DNA from: Bog-756 sp052326605
GTDB taxonomy: Bacteria; Actinomycetota; Acidimicrobiia; Acidimicrobiales; RAAP-2
Length of the DNA: 64,000 bases
Assembly (NCBI GenBank): GCA_052326605.1
Contig: JBKQMB010000036.1
Coordinates: forward strand, 1 to 64,000
Reading direction: 5' to 3'
Made by a program: the position numbers and the translations under genes. Shown here in pieces: positions 8,371-16,877 of the stretch. Below the pieces are notes generated by a model that saw only the letters and a list, made by a program, of their open reading frames with translations, was not told the DNA's origin and searched no databases. Every line of letters begins with the position of its first letter. Position 1 is the first letter of the stretch.

Positions 8371-8990
8371 GGTTCGATCACCTTTCTCAGGTCGGCCAGT
8401 GCCCGGTGGATGAGGGAACGGACGGTGCCGGGGCGGCAACGCAGGGCTCGGGCAATGTCGGCGTCGGGCAGGTCGCCGTAGTAGCGCAGCACCACCGCGG
8501 CGCGTTGGCGGGCCGGGAGCTTGGCCAGTGCGTCCTCCAGCTCGTCGGCACCGAGCTCGGAATCCCGGGCCGCCGCCGAGGGCAGGCGGCGGGCGCGCGC
8601 CATGCGCCGGTGGTGCGACGCGCACGCGTGGACGATGCTCCGCCGGACGTAGGGAAGGGGGTCGTGCACTGCCGTCCAGCGTCCGTGCAAGCGGACGAAG
8701 CAGTCCTGCACCAGGTCGGGCGCGGCATCGGCGGACCCGCTGAGCAGCGTGGCCAGGCGCACCAGCTCGGCATAGTGGCCGCCGTAGAAGTCACCGAAGG
8801 TGGTCCTCGCCACCCCGGCCGGGCCGAGCGGGGCACCTGACGCACCCGGCACATCCGGCACATCCGGCAAATCCGGCAAATCCGGGGCCGCATCAGGATC
8901 CTCGCCCCGAAGGACGGGCGCCGCGGGAGCTGCACCGGCCACATCGGCGTGGTCCCCTGTGTCGGCGTCGACTGTGCCCAATTCACCCAT
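8367..8990 (-). CDS. ECF sigma factor (SigE-like)
   Basis: A 207-residue RNA polymerase sigma factor. Region 2 is visible as FYGGHYAELVRLATLLSG with VQDCFVRLH. Region 4 is visible as LPARQRAAVVLRYYGDLPDA with the helix-turn-helix IARALRCRPGTVRSLIHRAL. The first 60 or so residues are an Ala/Asp/Pro-rich extension with a PDL/PDV repeat. The ATG at 8990 is preferred to upstream GTG or TTG codons. It is followed by the membrane partner with a 4-base overlap, so its activity is probably held by that protein. Confidence 0.85.
   Translation of the reverse strand: MGELGTVDADTGDHADVAGAAPAAPVLRGEDPDAAPDLPDLPDVPDVPGASGAPLGPAGVARTTFGDFYGGHYAELVRLATLLSGSADAAPDLVQDCFVRLHGRWTAVHDPLPYVRRSIVHACASHHRRMARARRLPSAAARDSELGADELEDALAKLPARQRAAVVLRYYGDLPDADIARALRCRPGTVRSLIHRALADLRKVIEP
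8850..8885 (-). repeat. Four tandem 9-base repeats in the sigma factor gene
   Basis: Two CACATCCGG units followed by two CAAATCCGG units (plus strand) encode the PDV and PDL steps of the sigma factor's N-terminal extension. Repeat length keeps the reading frame. Confidence 0.85.
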
Positions 8991-9185
8991 CACCAATTAA
9001 GACGCCCGAGCAGGCCCGGATGTTGCAGGGGAGTTCGTGGCACCGGTCTCGCCGGGCCCGGCCGTCGTCAGCCGGCGGGCACGAACTCGCTGGATGGGGG
9101 CATCATACGTACCGGCGGGCCCTATCCGTCGAAGCACATGCGGATGTGCCGAGACGGTCCGGGGCGCGGACCGTCCGACCACTGT

Positions 9186-10340
9186 CTAGGGCTTGTCGCC
9201 CCCGACCACCCACATTGCGAAGAACTGGGACCCTCCGCCGTAGGCCTGGCCGAGCGCGACCCTGGCCCCGTCGATCTGGTGCTCGCCGGCCTGGCCGCGC
9301 ACCTGCATGGCCACCTCGAGGAACCGGAGCATGCCCGATGCGCCGATCGGGTTGGAGGACAGCACGCCGCCCGAGGTGTTCCACGGGATGTCCCCGTCGA
9401 AAGCGGTGGCCCCCGACTCGGTCAGCTTCCACCCGTCACCGAGGTCGCAGAACCCGAGGTTCTCCAGCCACATCGGCTCGTACCAGCTGAAGGGCACGTA
9501 CACCTCGGCCACGTCGATCTGCCGGCGCGGATCGGTGATCCCGGCCTGGGCGTAGACGTCGGCCGAGCAGTCGCGGCCTGCCCGGGGGTTGACCTGGTCG
9601 CGACCGGCGAACATGGTGGGCTCCGACCGCATGGCCATCCCGTGGATCCACGCCGGCGGGTACTGCCCGGAGAGGGCATCCTCCGACGACAGCACCATGG
9701 CGGCCGCTCCGTCGGAGGACGGGCACGCCTCGAGGTAGCGCAGCGGGTCCCACAGCATCATCGACTCCTCGACCATCTTCATGTCGATGTCGGCGATGTG
9801 CAGGTGGGCATACGGATTGCGCATGGCGTTCTGCCGGTCCTTCACCGCCACCATCCGGCCGATGTACTCGGGTGCGCCCGAGCGCCGCATGTAGGCGCGG
9901 ATGTGGGGGGCGAAGTAGCCACCAGCCCCGGCCAGCAGCGGGGCGGCGAAGGGCTGGGGAACCGACAGCGCCCACATAGCGTCCGAGTCCGACTGCTTCT
10001 CGTAGGCCACGGTCAGCACCCGTTTGTGGATCCCCGAGGAGATGAGGTGGGCGGCCACCAGGGCGGTCGATCCGCCCACCGATCCGGCGGTGTGCACCCG
10101 GAACATGGGCTTGCCCACGGCGCCGAGGGCCGGGGCCAGGTACAGCTCGGGCATCATGTTCCCCTCGAACATGTCCGGGGCCTTGCCGATGACCACTGCG
10201 TCGATGTCCGTCCAGGTGAGGTCGGCGTCGGCCAGGGCCATCTTGGCCGCCTCCCTGACCAAGCCGGCGATGGACACGTCGTCCCGCTTCGACTTGTGGT
10301 GGGTCTGCCCCACGCCGATGACCGCACAGCGCTCGGCCAT
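9186..10340 (-). CDS. Thiolase-fold protein (SCP2-thiolase/Ltp-like), gene 1
   Basis: About 384 residues of the thiolase superfamily branch annotated as lipid-transfer protein or acetyl-CoA acetyltransferase. The N-terminus reads CAVIGVGQTHH and the C-terminus includes NPIGASGMLRF and YGGGSQFFAMWV. Where working thiolases have a nucleophilic Cys (N-x-C-A/S-S/T-G), this protein has VHTAGSVGGSTA with no Cys. That fits Ltp-type proteins that act as aldolases with a DUF35 partner in steroid side-chain breakdown, though this is inference. Its ATG overlaps the stop of the preceding thiolase gene. It is last in a four-gene operon. Confidence 0.82.
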   Translation of the reverse strand: MAERCAVIGVGQTHHKSKRDDVSIAGLVREAAKMALADADLTWTDIDAVVIGKAPDMFEGNMMPELYLAPALGAVGKPMFRVHTAGSVGGSTALVAAHLISSGIHKRVLTVAYEKQSDSDAMWALSVPQPFAAPLLAGAGGYFAPHIRAYMRRSGAPEYIGRMVAVKDRQNAMRNPYAHLHIADIDMKMVEESMMLWDPLRYLEACPSSDGAAAMVLSSEDALSGQYPPAWIHGMAMRSEPTMFAGRDQVNPRAGRDCSADVYAQAGITDPRRQIDVAEVYVPFSWYEPMWLENLGFCDLGDGWKLTESGATAFDGDIPWNTSGGVLSSNPIGASGMLRFLEVAMQVRGQAGEHQIDGARVALGQAYGGGSQFFAMWVVGGDKP

Positions 10341-11422
10341 CACTCGCCCTCCAGCACGCAGACGAGGTTCTGTTGGAGGCAGGGCCCCGAGGTGGCATGG
10401 GCGACCGCCCGGTGGGCCCGGCCCGAGGAGATGCGGGTGGCAGCCTCACCGATCCGGATCAGGCCGGCCGACATGATCGGGTTGGCCGCCAACGGGCCGC
10501 CCGACGGGTTCACGACCACGGTGTCGTCCAGGCCGAGGGCTTCTTTGAGGATGATCTCCTGGTGGGCGAAGGGGGCGTGGATCTCGGCCACGTCGATCGG
10601 CCCGTCGGAGACGCCCGCGCCCTCGGCAGCCCTCACCGTCGAGGGCGACGACGTGAGGTCTCGGGCCCCGAGGGCGTGGGTCTCGATCCGGTGGTCGAAG
10701 CCGGTGATCCACACAGGCTTCTCCGACCACTGCCGGGCCTTGTCGCCGGCGGCCAGCACAATGGCGGCCACGCCGTCGGTGATCGGCGGGAGTGCGTGGC
10801 GGCGGAGCGGCGACACGACGTACTCGTCCTCGAGGAGCTTCTCGGCGGGGATGTCGTTGGCCACCTGGGCCTTGGGGTTGTCCAGGGCGTCCCTGCGGCT
10901 CCGGGAGGCGATGGCGGCGAAGTCCGCCTCGGTGGCCTTGCCCGCGTCGATGAGGGCCCGGGCCTGCAGTGCGGCCAGGCTGACCGGATCGGGCCACAGC
11001 GGGGCCACGTAGTAGGGATCGAGCTGGAGGGCCAGGATCTCGTTCAGGTTGCCCGGCGACGAGCGACCGAAGCTGTAGACCAGGGCGGCGTCGATCTCCC
11101 CCTCCTGGAGGAGGACCCATGCCTCGTACAGGGCCCAGGCACCGTCCATCTCCACGTGGCTCTCGGACTTGGGAGGCCACACCCCCACCGCGTCGAGGGC
11201 GGTCACGAAGCTGAACGGCCCCCCGATCAGGTAGTCGGTCGAACCCGAACAGATGAAGTCGATGTCGTCCTTGGTGATCCCGATATTGCCGAAGACCCCG
11301 GCCACCACCGGCATGAGCATCTCGACCTCGTTGTGCTCGTCGTCACGGCGCACGTTGTGGGCCTGGGCGAACGATGCGATCGACACCGGCCGGGGCGTCC
11401 GACGGGCCGCGGCGGCACTCAC
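10340..11422 (-). CDS. Thiolase-fold protein (SCP2-thiolase/Ltp-like), gene 2
   Basis: A 360-residue thiolase-superfamily protein containing HNEVEMLMPVVAGVFGNIGI and NPSGGPLAANPIMSAGLIRI, the latter resembling the family's C-terminal NPxGG region. The catalytic Cys position is again absent: HVEMDGAWALYEA replaces the N-x-C-S-G loop. It starts at a GTG overlapping the stop of the DUF35 gene, and its own stop overlaps the next start. All four genes are therefore translationally coupled. It probably forms a complex with the DUF35 proteins and the other thiolase. Confidence 0.82.
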   Translation of the reverse strand: MSAAAARRTPRPVSIASFAQAHNVRRDDEHNEVEMLMPVVAGVFGNIGITKDDIDFICSGSTDYLIGGPFSFVTALDAVGVWPPKSESHVEMDGAWALYEAWVLLQEGEIDAALVYSFGRSSPGNLNEILALQLDPYYVAPLWPDPVSLAALQARALIDAGKATEADFAAIASRSRRDALDNPKAQVANDIPAEKLLEDEYVVSPLRRHALPPITDGVAAIVLAAGDKARQWSEKPVWITGFDHRIETHALGARDLTSSPSTVRAAEGAGVSDGPIDVAEIHAPFAHQEIILKEALGLDDTVVVNPSGGPLAANPIMSAGLIRIGEAATRISSGRAHRAVAHATSGPCLQQNLVCVLEGE

Positions 11423-11937
11423 AGGTACTCCTTGAAGGTCTCGTAGTCGGCGTCGGGCTCTCCGTTGGGCCGAAAGTACCGGACCGACGCCAGCGACGGG
11501 GTGAGCTGGTCCGGATCCACCCACACCGCCTCGACCCGCATGCCCATCCGGACCTGGTCGGCGGGAATCTCCTGGATGAGGCCCATGAACGAGATATTGG
11601 CCCCGTCGAGCAGCACCTGGGCACAGATGTAGGGGATCTCGATGGACTGGCCCGCGAAGGGAACGTTGACCACGCAGTAGGTGGTGACGGTGCCCACGTT
11701 GGCCAGCTCCACGTCCTCGGTGGTGGGCACGCCGTCGGTGGGGCACGAGCCCCGCGACGGCACGTAGACCATGCCGCACTTCGGGCAGCGCTGACCGATG
11801 AACTTTCCCCGCTCGAGCCCCCTGAGGAAGCGCGATTGGGCCACCCCCGGGGTGAACTCGAAGTCGAGCCGGATCGGCGTGGCCAGGGTGGTCACCGGGC
11901 CGAGGTCCCCGGCGGCGGTGTCGGCCCGGTCGGCCAT
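11419..11937 (-). CDS. DUF35 OB-fold protein with zinc ribbon
   Basis: A 172-residue acyl-CoA-associated DUF35 protein. A rubredoxin-like zinc ribbon, QRCPKCGMVYVPSRGSCP, is followed by an OB-fold (VELANVGTVTTYCVVNVPF and onward). Family members bind CoA esters and partner with thiolase-like aldolases or hydratases. It overlaps the genes on both sides by a few bases. A 20-residue N-terminal segment precedes the usual helix. Confidence 0.88.
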   Translation of the reverse strand: MADRADTAAGDLGPVTTLATPIRLDFEFTPGVAQSRFLRGLERGKFIGQRCPKCGMVYVPSRGSCPTDGVPTTEDVELANVGTVTTYCVVNVPFAGQSIEIPYICAQVLLDGANISFMGLIQEIPADQVRMGMRVEAVWVDPDQLTPSLASVRYFRPNGEPDADYETFKEYL

Positions 11938-12395
11938 CAGGCGGCACCTCCTTCCGGGACGAAGGCCTCGATGTCGGCCATGGAACCGATGCGTTCGGCG
12001 GCCGGCCGGAACCGCACGGTGACCCGGTCGCCGGTGGCCAGCCGGTCGGGGCCGCCGGAGTCGACGGCATGGAGCAGCGCCGTGTCGGCCCCGTCGAGAC
12101 GGATCAGGGCCCAGGCGAACGGCCTGTCCGAGGGGTGCTTGGGTAGCGGGTCGGGCACCCAGGCCCACGACTCGACGACGCCGCCGGGCCCCACCTCCAC
12201 CACCTCGCCGGTGTCGTCGCCGGTGTCCGGGTCGTACTCGGTGGGCGGCACGATGACCGAGCCGCCGGACCCCCTGACCCCGAGCAATCTGCCGTCCCGC
12301 AGACCGGTCAGGAACGCACCGATGACCGGTCCCACCGAACGCGCATAGGGGTATTCGAGGCGGTGACTGGCGTGAAGCGCTTCGCTCTCGGGCAT
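11937..12395 (-). CDS. DUF35 OB-fold protein without zinc ribbon
   Basis: The first gene of the thiolase/DUF35 operon; 152 residues. The OB-fold part is visible as GPGGVVESWAWV and FAWALIRLDGADTALLHAV, but no Cys pairs of a zinc ribbon are present. It likely forms a heterodimer with the next DUF35 protein. The ATG at 12395 is preceded by GGGAGG at good spacing. A palindrome lies about 42 bases upstream. Confidence 0.82.
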   Translation of the reverse strand: MPESEALHASHRLEYPYARSVGPVIGAFLTGLRDGRLLGVRGSGGSVIVPPTEYDPDTGDDTGEVVEVGPGGVVESWAWVPDPLPKHPSDRPFAWALIRLDGADTALLHAVDSGGPDRLATGDRVTVRFRPAAERIGSMADIEAFVPEGGAA

Positions 12396-12436
12396 CCCGG
12401 ACCTCCCCCGTGGCAACTGTGTGAGCGTGACTCCGA

Positions 12437-12460
12437 AAAAGTAGAACACATTTCACTTTT
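12437..12460. promoter_or_regulatory. Palindromic operator candidate between the DUF35 operon and the sulfatase
   Basis: Outer half-sites AAAAGT (12437-12442) and ACTTTT (12455-12460) are perfect inverted repeats. An inner AA/TT pair brackets a 4-base centre. The site is AT-rich in a GC-rich region and lies in the divergent intergenic space. Its core (12442-12455) matches the TnnAACnnGTTnnA form reported for KstR sites except for one base. A TetR-type repressor site is the simplest reading. Confidence 0.6.
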
Positions 12461-12521
12461 GGGTGCCAACAACCCTGCTCGGCCCCGCACACCCGGGGTG
12501 GCGGCGCTACCGTGGCGGACC

Positions 12522-14093
12522 ATGGCTGAGCCAACCAACCGCCCTAACATCTTGTTGCTCGTCTCCGACCAGGAGCGGCAGCGGTCCTGGCTCCCCCCGG
12601 GGTTCTCCCTTCCGTGGCGAGACCGGCTCCGGGCCGAGGGACTCGAGTTCACCGACTACTTCACGCACTCCTCGCCCTGCTCGCCCAGTCGAGCCAGCCT
12701 ATTCACCGGTCGCTACCTCGAGGGCCACGGGGTGGTCGACAACGTCATCATGCCCGAGCACCACGAGCTGGCCGCCTCGACCCCGACCATCGGGTCGCTG
12801 CTCGACGGGGCCGGGTACCGGTCTTCCTACATCGGCAAGTGGCACCTCTCGCACTCCCCCACCCCCGACATGGAGGCCTACGGCTTCGCCGACTGGGACG
12901 GGAACGACCGCCATTTCATGGGGTGGGCCGGCACCGGCGTGCACTTCGACCCGATCATCGCGGCCAACGCCGCCCACTGGCTGACCGAGCACGGCGGACC
13001 GGCGGGAACCCGGTCGGCGGGCGCCGGGGGGGCCGACTCCTGCGGTCCCGGCGGTGCCGGCGGAACCCAGCCCTGGTTCCTCACGGTGGCCCTGGTCAAC
13101 CCACACGATGTCATGTGGTTCCCGGTGGACCAGCCGGGCTACCGGGACCAGCACCCCGACGAAGTGGCCGCCATCCGGTCGCTGCTGGAGTTGGCAGCCT
13201 GGAAGGACGACGACCCACTCCCGGTCTTCACCGACCCCTACCCCGAGGTCGTCGACCGGCTCCCGGCCAACTTCCACGACGACCTGCACACCAAGCCCGA
13301 GGCCCATCGGCAGTGGCGGTGGGACCAGCAGCACGGCCTGTGGGGCTACATCGACCCGACCGACACCAGGTCGTGGCTGCGCCACCTCGACTACTACCTG
13401 CACCTGCACCAGCTGGCCGACCGGAGCCTGGGCACCGTGCTCAGCGCCCTCGAGGCCTCGGGCGCATGGGACGACACCGTCATCATCTTCACCTCCGACC
13501 ACGGGGACATGTGCGGCTCGCACGGGCTCCGCTCGAAAGGCCCGTTCGTCTACGACGAGATCATGCGGGTGCCGCTGTACGTGAAGGTCCCCGGGGTGAC
13601 CTCACCGGGCACGGTGACCTCCGCTCTGGGGTCCCACGTCGACCTGGCCGCCACCATCTGCTCGCTGGCCGGCGTCGACGCCTCCACCGCGGGCGCCACC
13701 GTGCAGGGCACCGATCTCTCGCCGGTCCTCGCCGACCCTTCGGCCACGGTGTGCGACCACATCCTCTTCGCCCAGGACTCGGCCCAGACCGCCGCGTTGA
13801 ACAACGTCCGCTACGCCCTGCGGGGCTTCTTCGACGGTCGGAACAAGTACGCCCGCTACTACGGCATCGGCGGGGGCAAACCGTCGACCGGCCTCTGGGG
13901 GGAGTCGCCCGGCCAGAAGCTGTTCGACGTGGACTGCGCCTTCGACGACAACGACCACGAGTGGTACGACCACGACAGCGACCCGGACGAGCTGGTCAAC
14001 CTGGCCAACGACCGGTCGCGCCGTGAAGACGTGCGCGACCTCTACGAGCGGATGCGGGCCTACGAGCGGGAGTCGTTCGTCGCCTTCGGGTAG
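12522..14093 (+). CDS. Type I sulfatase (formylglycine-dependent)
   Basis: A 523-residue sulfatase of the alkaline phosphatase superfamily, hydrolysing a sulfate ester. PNILLLVSDQ near the N-terminus holds the metal ligands. Cys53 in SPCSPSRASLFTGRY is the C-x-P-S-R site converted to formylglycine. YIGKWHLS and TSDHGDMCGSHG are further family motifs. No signal peptide is seen, so it should be cytoplasmic. The ATG at 12522 starts close to the metal motif, as in relatives. It is divergent from the thiolase operon. The last 31 bases recur after the next gene. Confidence 0.87.
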   Translation: MAEPTNRPNILLLVSDQERQRSWLPPGFSLPWRDRLRAEGLEFTDYFTHSSPCSPSRASLFTGRYLEGHGVVDNVIMPEHHELAASTPTIGSLLDGAGYRSSYIGKWHLSHSPTPDMEAYGFADWDGNDRHFMGWAGTGVHFDPIIAANAAHWLTEHGGPAGTRSAGAGGADSCGPGGAGGTQPWFLTVALVNPHDVMWFPVDQPGYRDQHPDEVAAIRSLLELAAWKDDDPLPVFTDPYPEVVDRLPANFHDDLHTKPEAHRQWRWDQQHGLWGYIDPTDTRSWLRHLDYYLHLHQLADRSLGTVLSALEASGAWDDTVIIFTSDHGDMCGSHGLRSKGPFVYDEIMRVPLYVKVPGVTSPGTVTSALGSHVDLAATICSLAGVDASTAGATVQGTDLSPVLADPSATVCDHILFAQDSAQTAALNNVRYALRGFFDGRNKYARYYGIGGGKPSTGLWGESPGQKLFDVDCAFDDNDHEWYDHDSDPDELVNLANDRSRREDVRDLYERMRAYERESFVAFG

Positions 14094-14094
14094 G
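14064..14094 (+). repeat. Direct repeat copy 1 (3' end of sulfatase gene)
   Basis: These 31 bases, including the sulfatase stop codon, recur at 15614-15644 with 29 identities. The pair flanks the serine hydrolase gene. Confidence 0.85.
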
Positions 14095-14115
14095 TGACCG
14101 AGGACGTCGCCGACC

Positions 14116-14142
14116 GGTGCGGTGCGGTGCGGGGTGCGGTGC
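14116..14142. repeat. Short GGTGC simple repeat
   Basis: The pentamer GGTGC occurs three times in tandem, then twice more after two extra G bases, in the gap after the sulfatase. It has no coding role. Confidence 0.8.
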
Positions 14143-14346
14143 GGGAGGATCGGACGCGAGAACCGACGACCCCTGTCCAGACCCGTGCGCCCACGTCGTC
14201 CTCCGCACCCGCCGGGACCCAGAGGTTGGCGGTCCGGCCGCCCTCCACCGGTTGCGACGTCCACTCGGTGTACCGCGCCCCAACGGCTGCATGCTGGTTC
14301 CCCACGCCGGGGAGCAATCGTCCGGCAACGGCCTGGGCGTAGGTCG

Positions 14347-15540
14347 TCAGAGCGATTCGTAGAGGGCGTCGATGAGGCCACGGTTGCGCGAGCTCTGCCA
14401 CCGTGGGATGACATGGTTCATCACATAGCCGAAGGCGATACCCGCGTCCGGATCGGCGAACCCCACTGCACCACCGGTACCGAAATGCCCGAAGCTTCCC
14501 GGGTTCGGGCCGAACGGGCGGCGTGGCACCGTCGGCTTGAAGCCGAGGCCGAATGTGACCTCTTCCCCGAGCACCGGACAGTAGCCCTGCGACTGGGGGG
14601 AGGTGGCTTCTGCCAGAAGCTCGGGCGACACCAGATGGCCGGGCTCGAGCAACGCGGCGTACAGACGGGCGACACCGGTGGCGGTGCCGTGACCATTCGT
14701 TGACGGAACCTCTGCGGTCCGCCATTCAACTGTATTGACGACCCCCATCGAGGAGTATCCGGAGGGATTGAAGTAGCCGAGCATTGTCATCAGTTCATCG
14801 CCGGACATCGACGCGAAGTCGATGTGCTCCGGAGAGCCCGTTCCGACCCAGATCACATCCGCACACCGGTACTGTTCGGTCATCGGGACACCGAACCACA
14901 GATCGGCGTGTAGCGGACACGCCAGCGAACGGACTCGAGCGCCACAGGTCTCCCCGCTCACCCGTCGGACGACCTCTCCGATCAAGTGGCCGTAGGTGTT
15001 CGTATGGTACGCATGACGGGTTCCAGGCTCCCACCAGGCCGCGGTCGCCCCGAGCGCTCCGGTCATCCGTTCCCAGTCCCACAGATCCCGGTTCGTCAAT
15101 GGCTCGCGGATCGCGGGCACACCGGCACGGTGGCACAGCGCTTGGCGCAGTGTGGCACCGCTCTTGCCGCCTACACCGAACTCCGGCCACACCGAGGCGA
15201 TCGGGTCGTCGAGGCCGATGAGGCCGGCATCGACGAGCTGCAACGCCAACAGCGCTATGAGCGGCTTGCCGACGGAATAGAAGTTCACGAGGGTGTCGGG
15301 CTGCCAGGGGCGCTCGCAGGCCTCGTCCGCCCAACCGCCGACAAGATCCACCACAACCCTTCCGCCGACGATGACGCACACTCCGGCGCCCACTTCACCC
15401 CGCTCGGCGAAGTTACGGGCGAATGCCTCGCGCACGGCGGTGAATCTGGCCTCACATGTCCCGGAGATCGGGGCGCTCACGGACCGCAGTCTTTCAGATC
15501 GGTGGGTTCGGCGGTTCCGGATCACCACGGCATGAGCCAT
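14347..15540 (-). CDS. Serine hydrolase (beta-lactamase/esterase EstB-like)
   Basis: A 397-residue member of the class C beta-lactamase/esterase fold. The active-site SxxK is SVGK (Ser89-Lys92), followed by a region with HTNTYGHLIGEVV and a C-terminal HFGTGGAVGFAD. It probably cleaves an ester or peptide; the substrate is unknown. The ATG at 15540 has GAAGGA upstream. A GTG at 15480 would begin SAPISGTCEARF, where relatives usually start, so the first 20 residues are doubtful. It lies opposite in direction to its neighbours and between short direct repeats, suggesting insertion. Confidence 0.83.
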   Translation of the reverse strand: MAHAVVIRNRRTHRSERLRSVSAPISGTCEARFTAVREAFARNFAERGEVGAGVCVIVGGRVVVDLVGGWADEACERPWQPDTLVNFYSVGKPLIALLALQLVDAGLIGLDDPIASVWPEFGVGGKSGATLRQALCHRAGVPAIREPLTNRDLWDWERMTGALGATAAWWEPGTRHAYHTNTYGHLIGEVVRRVSGETCGARVRSLACPLHADLWFGVPMTEQYRCADVIWVGTGSPEHIDFASMSGDELMTMLGYFNPSGYSSMGVVNTVEWRTAEVPSTNGHGTATGVARLYAALLEPGHLVSPELLAEATSPQSQGYCPVLGEEVTFGLGFKPTVPRRPFGPNPGSFGHFGTGGAVGFADPDAGIAFGYVMNHVIPRWQSSRNRGLIDALYESL

Positions 15541-15613
15541 CGTTCCTTCACGGACCGACCGCCCATGCCCGAGTCGCCCTGTGAGGACGCGGATCGGAAC
15601 AGTGACCTCGACG

Positions 15614-15644
15614 GAGCGGGAGTCGTTCGTCACCTTGGGGTAGG
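15614..15644 (+). repeat. Direct repeat copy 2 (vestige of sulfatase 3' end)
   Basis: This segment repeats bases 14064-14094 (29 of 31 identical, including the sulfatase stop codon). It lies between the serine hydrolase start and the phosphatase gene. Confidence 0.85.
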
Positions 15645-15665
15645 CGTCCCGGCAGACGCCCGGGG

Positions 15666-16241
15666 TCAGCGGTCGATGGCCGGCGAGGCCGCCAGGTGGT
15701 CGACGAGCCCGGCGCACCCCGACTCGATCATGGCGAGGCACGTCTCGAAGTCCCGCTCGTCGCCGTAGTAGGGATCGGGCACGTCCACCGCTCCCCCGGC
15801 GCGCCGGTCGAAGCCGCGGAGCATCACCAGGCGCTCGTCGTAGTGATCGCCCCCGGCCCACCTGCGGGCCAGGCCGAGCAATGTCTGCTGGTGACCGCGG
15901 TCCATGCACACCACCAGGTCGGTCGACCCGAACCACGACGACTCGAAGGCCCGGGCCCGGTGCCCGTGGTCGGCATAGCCCCGGCCCTCGAGCGCAGCAC
16001 GGGCCCGGGGATCCATCGGCTCGCCGACGTGCCACCCGCTGGTGCCGGCACTGGAGATCTCCAGCCGGTCGGCGAGGCGCCCCCCGTCCGGGGTCGGCGA
16101 GCCGGCGGCCAGGTGCCGCAGCACGACGTCGGCCATCGGCGATCGACAGATGTTTCCCGTGCAGACGAACGAGACCCGCAGTGGCGCCCGACCGCCCTCC
16201 TCCGTCGGTGGTCGGTCGACCGGGCCGCCTCGTTGGCTCAC
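15666..16241 (-). CDS. Low-molecular-weight protein tyrosine phosphatase
   Basis: A 191-residue phosphatase that removes phosphate from tyrosine. The P-loop is VCTGNICRS with Cys27 and Arg33 (C-x5-R). The general-acid Asp is in VPDPYYG. A 20-residue N-terminal extension precedes the core. The start is a GTG at 16241. Such enzymes often regulate envelope polysaccharide synthesis, but no such genes are nearby. Confidence 0.92.
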   Translation of the reverse strand: MSQRGGPVDRPPTEEGGRAPLRVSFVCTGNICRSPMADVVLRHLAAGSPTPDGGRLADRLEISSAGTSGWHVGEPMDPRARAALEGRGYADHGHRARAFESSWFGSTDLVVCMDRGHQQTLLGLARRWAGGDHYDERLVMLRGFDRRAGGAVDVPDPYYGDERDFETCLAMIESGCAGLVDHLAASPAIDR

Positions 16242-16336
16242 CGGCCCATTCTTGCCCCGGTGTCCCGGGTCGCCGGTACGCTGCCCGCCAGGGGCGTGTG
16301 CCGATCGGCACCGTCGGTACTGTCAGGGAGGGTCGA

Positions 16337-16849
16337 ATGGGCGAAGAGCAGCAGGTCAACCAGCAGATGGGCCACGGCGTGAAGCAGCGCGACCTGATCC
16401 GGATGACGCCCGCGGAGATCGACGCCTTCCTCCACGAGCGTCGCCCGATGACCATGTGCACGATCAACCGCGACGGGTCGATCCACGCCGTGGCCATGTG
16501 GTACGGATTCCTCGACGACTCGATCGCCATCGAGACCAAGGCCAAGGCCCAGAAGGCGGTCAACCTCGGGCGCGACCCGAGGATGACCTGCATGTTCGAG
16601 GACGGCGCCTACTACGAGGAGCTGCGCGGGGTCGAGTTGGTGGGCCGGGCCGAGATCGTCGACGATCCCGACAAGATGTGGGAGCTCGGGGTCAACCTGT
16701 TCGAGCGCTACTACGGGGTCTACACCGAGGAACTGCGCCCGTTCGTCGAGACCATGCTCAACAAGCGGATCGTGGCCAAGCTCACCGTGGAGCGCACCGT
16801 CTCGTGGGATCACCGGAAGCTCGGACTGCCGTCCACCCGACCGGCCTGA
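16337..16849 (+). CDS. Pyridoxamine 5'-phosphate oxidase-like (PPOX) flavin/F420 protein
   Basis: A 170-residue split-barrel protein. INRDGSIHAVAMWYGFLDDS and KAVNLGRDPRMTCMFED are the family strands that bind FMN or F420. It is a probable oxidoreductase on an unknown substrate. The ATG at 16337 follows CAGGGAGGG. A second PPOX gene follows 28 bases after it in the same direction, so the two likely share a transcript. Confidence 0.85.
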   Translation: MGEEQQVNQQMGHGVKQRDLIRMTPAEIDAFLHERRPMTMCTINRDGSIHAVAMWYGFLDDSIAIETKAKAQKAVNLGRDPRMTCMFEDGAYYEELRGVELVGRAEIVDDPDKMWELGVNLFERYYGVYTEELRPFVETMLNKRIVAKLTVERTVSWDHRKLGLPSTRPA

Positions 16850-16877
16850 CCGCCGTCGGGCCCGAGCCGAGGACCTG

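Noticed and set aside
8949..11012. Plus-strand open frame of 687 residues opposite the thiolase genes
   Set aside because: Composition is His/Gly/Arg-rich antisense noise, and the minus-strand genes are coupled and have family motifs.
15541..16593. Upstream extension of the serine hydrolase frame
   Set aside because: The frame runs antisense through the PPOX gene and across the phosphatase gene in another frame; the hydrolase motif order begins only after 15540.
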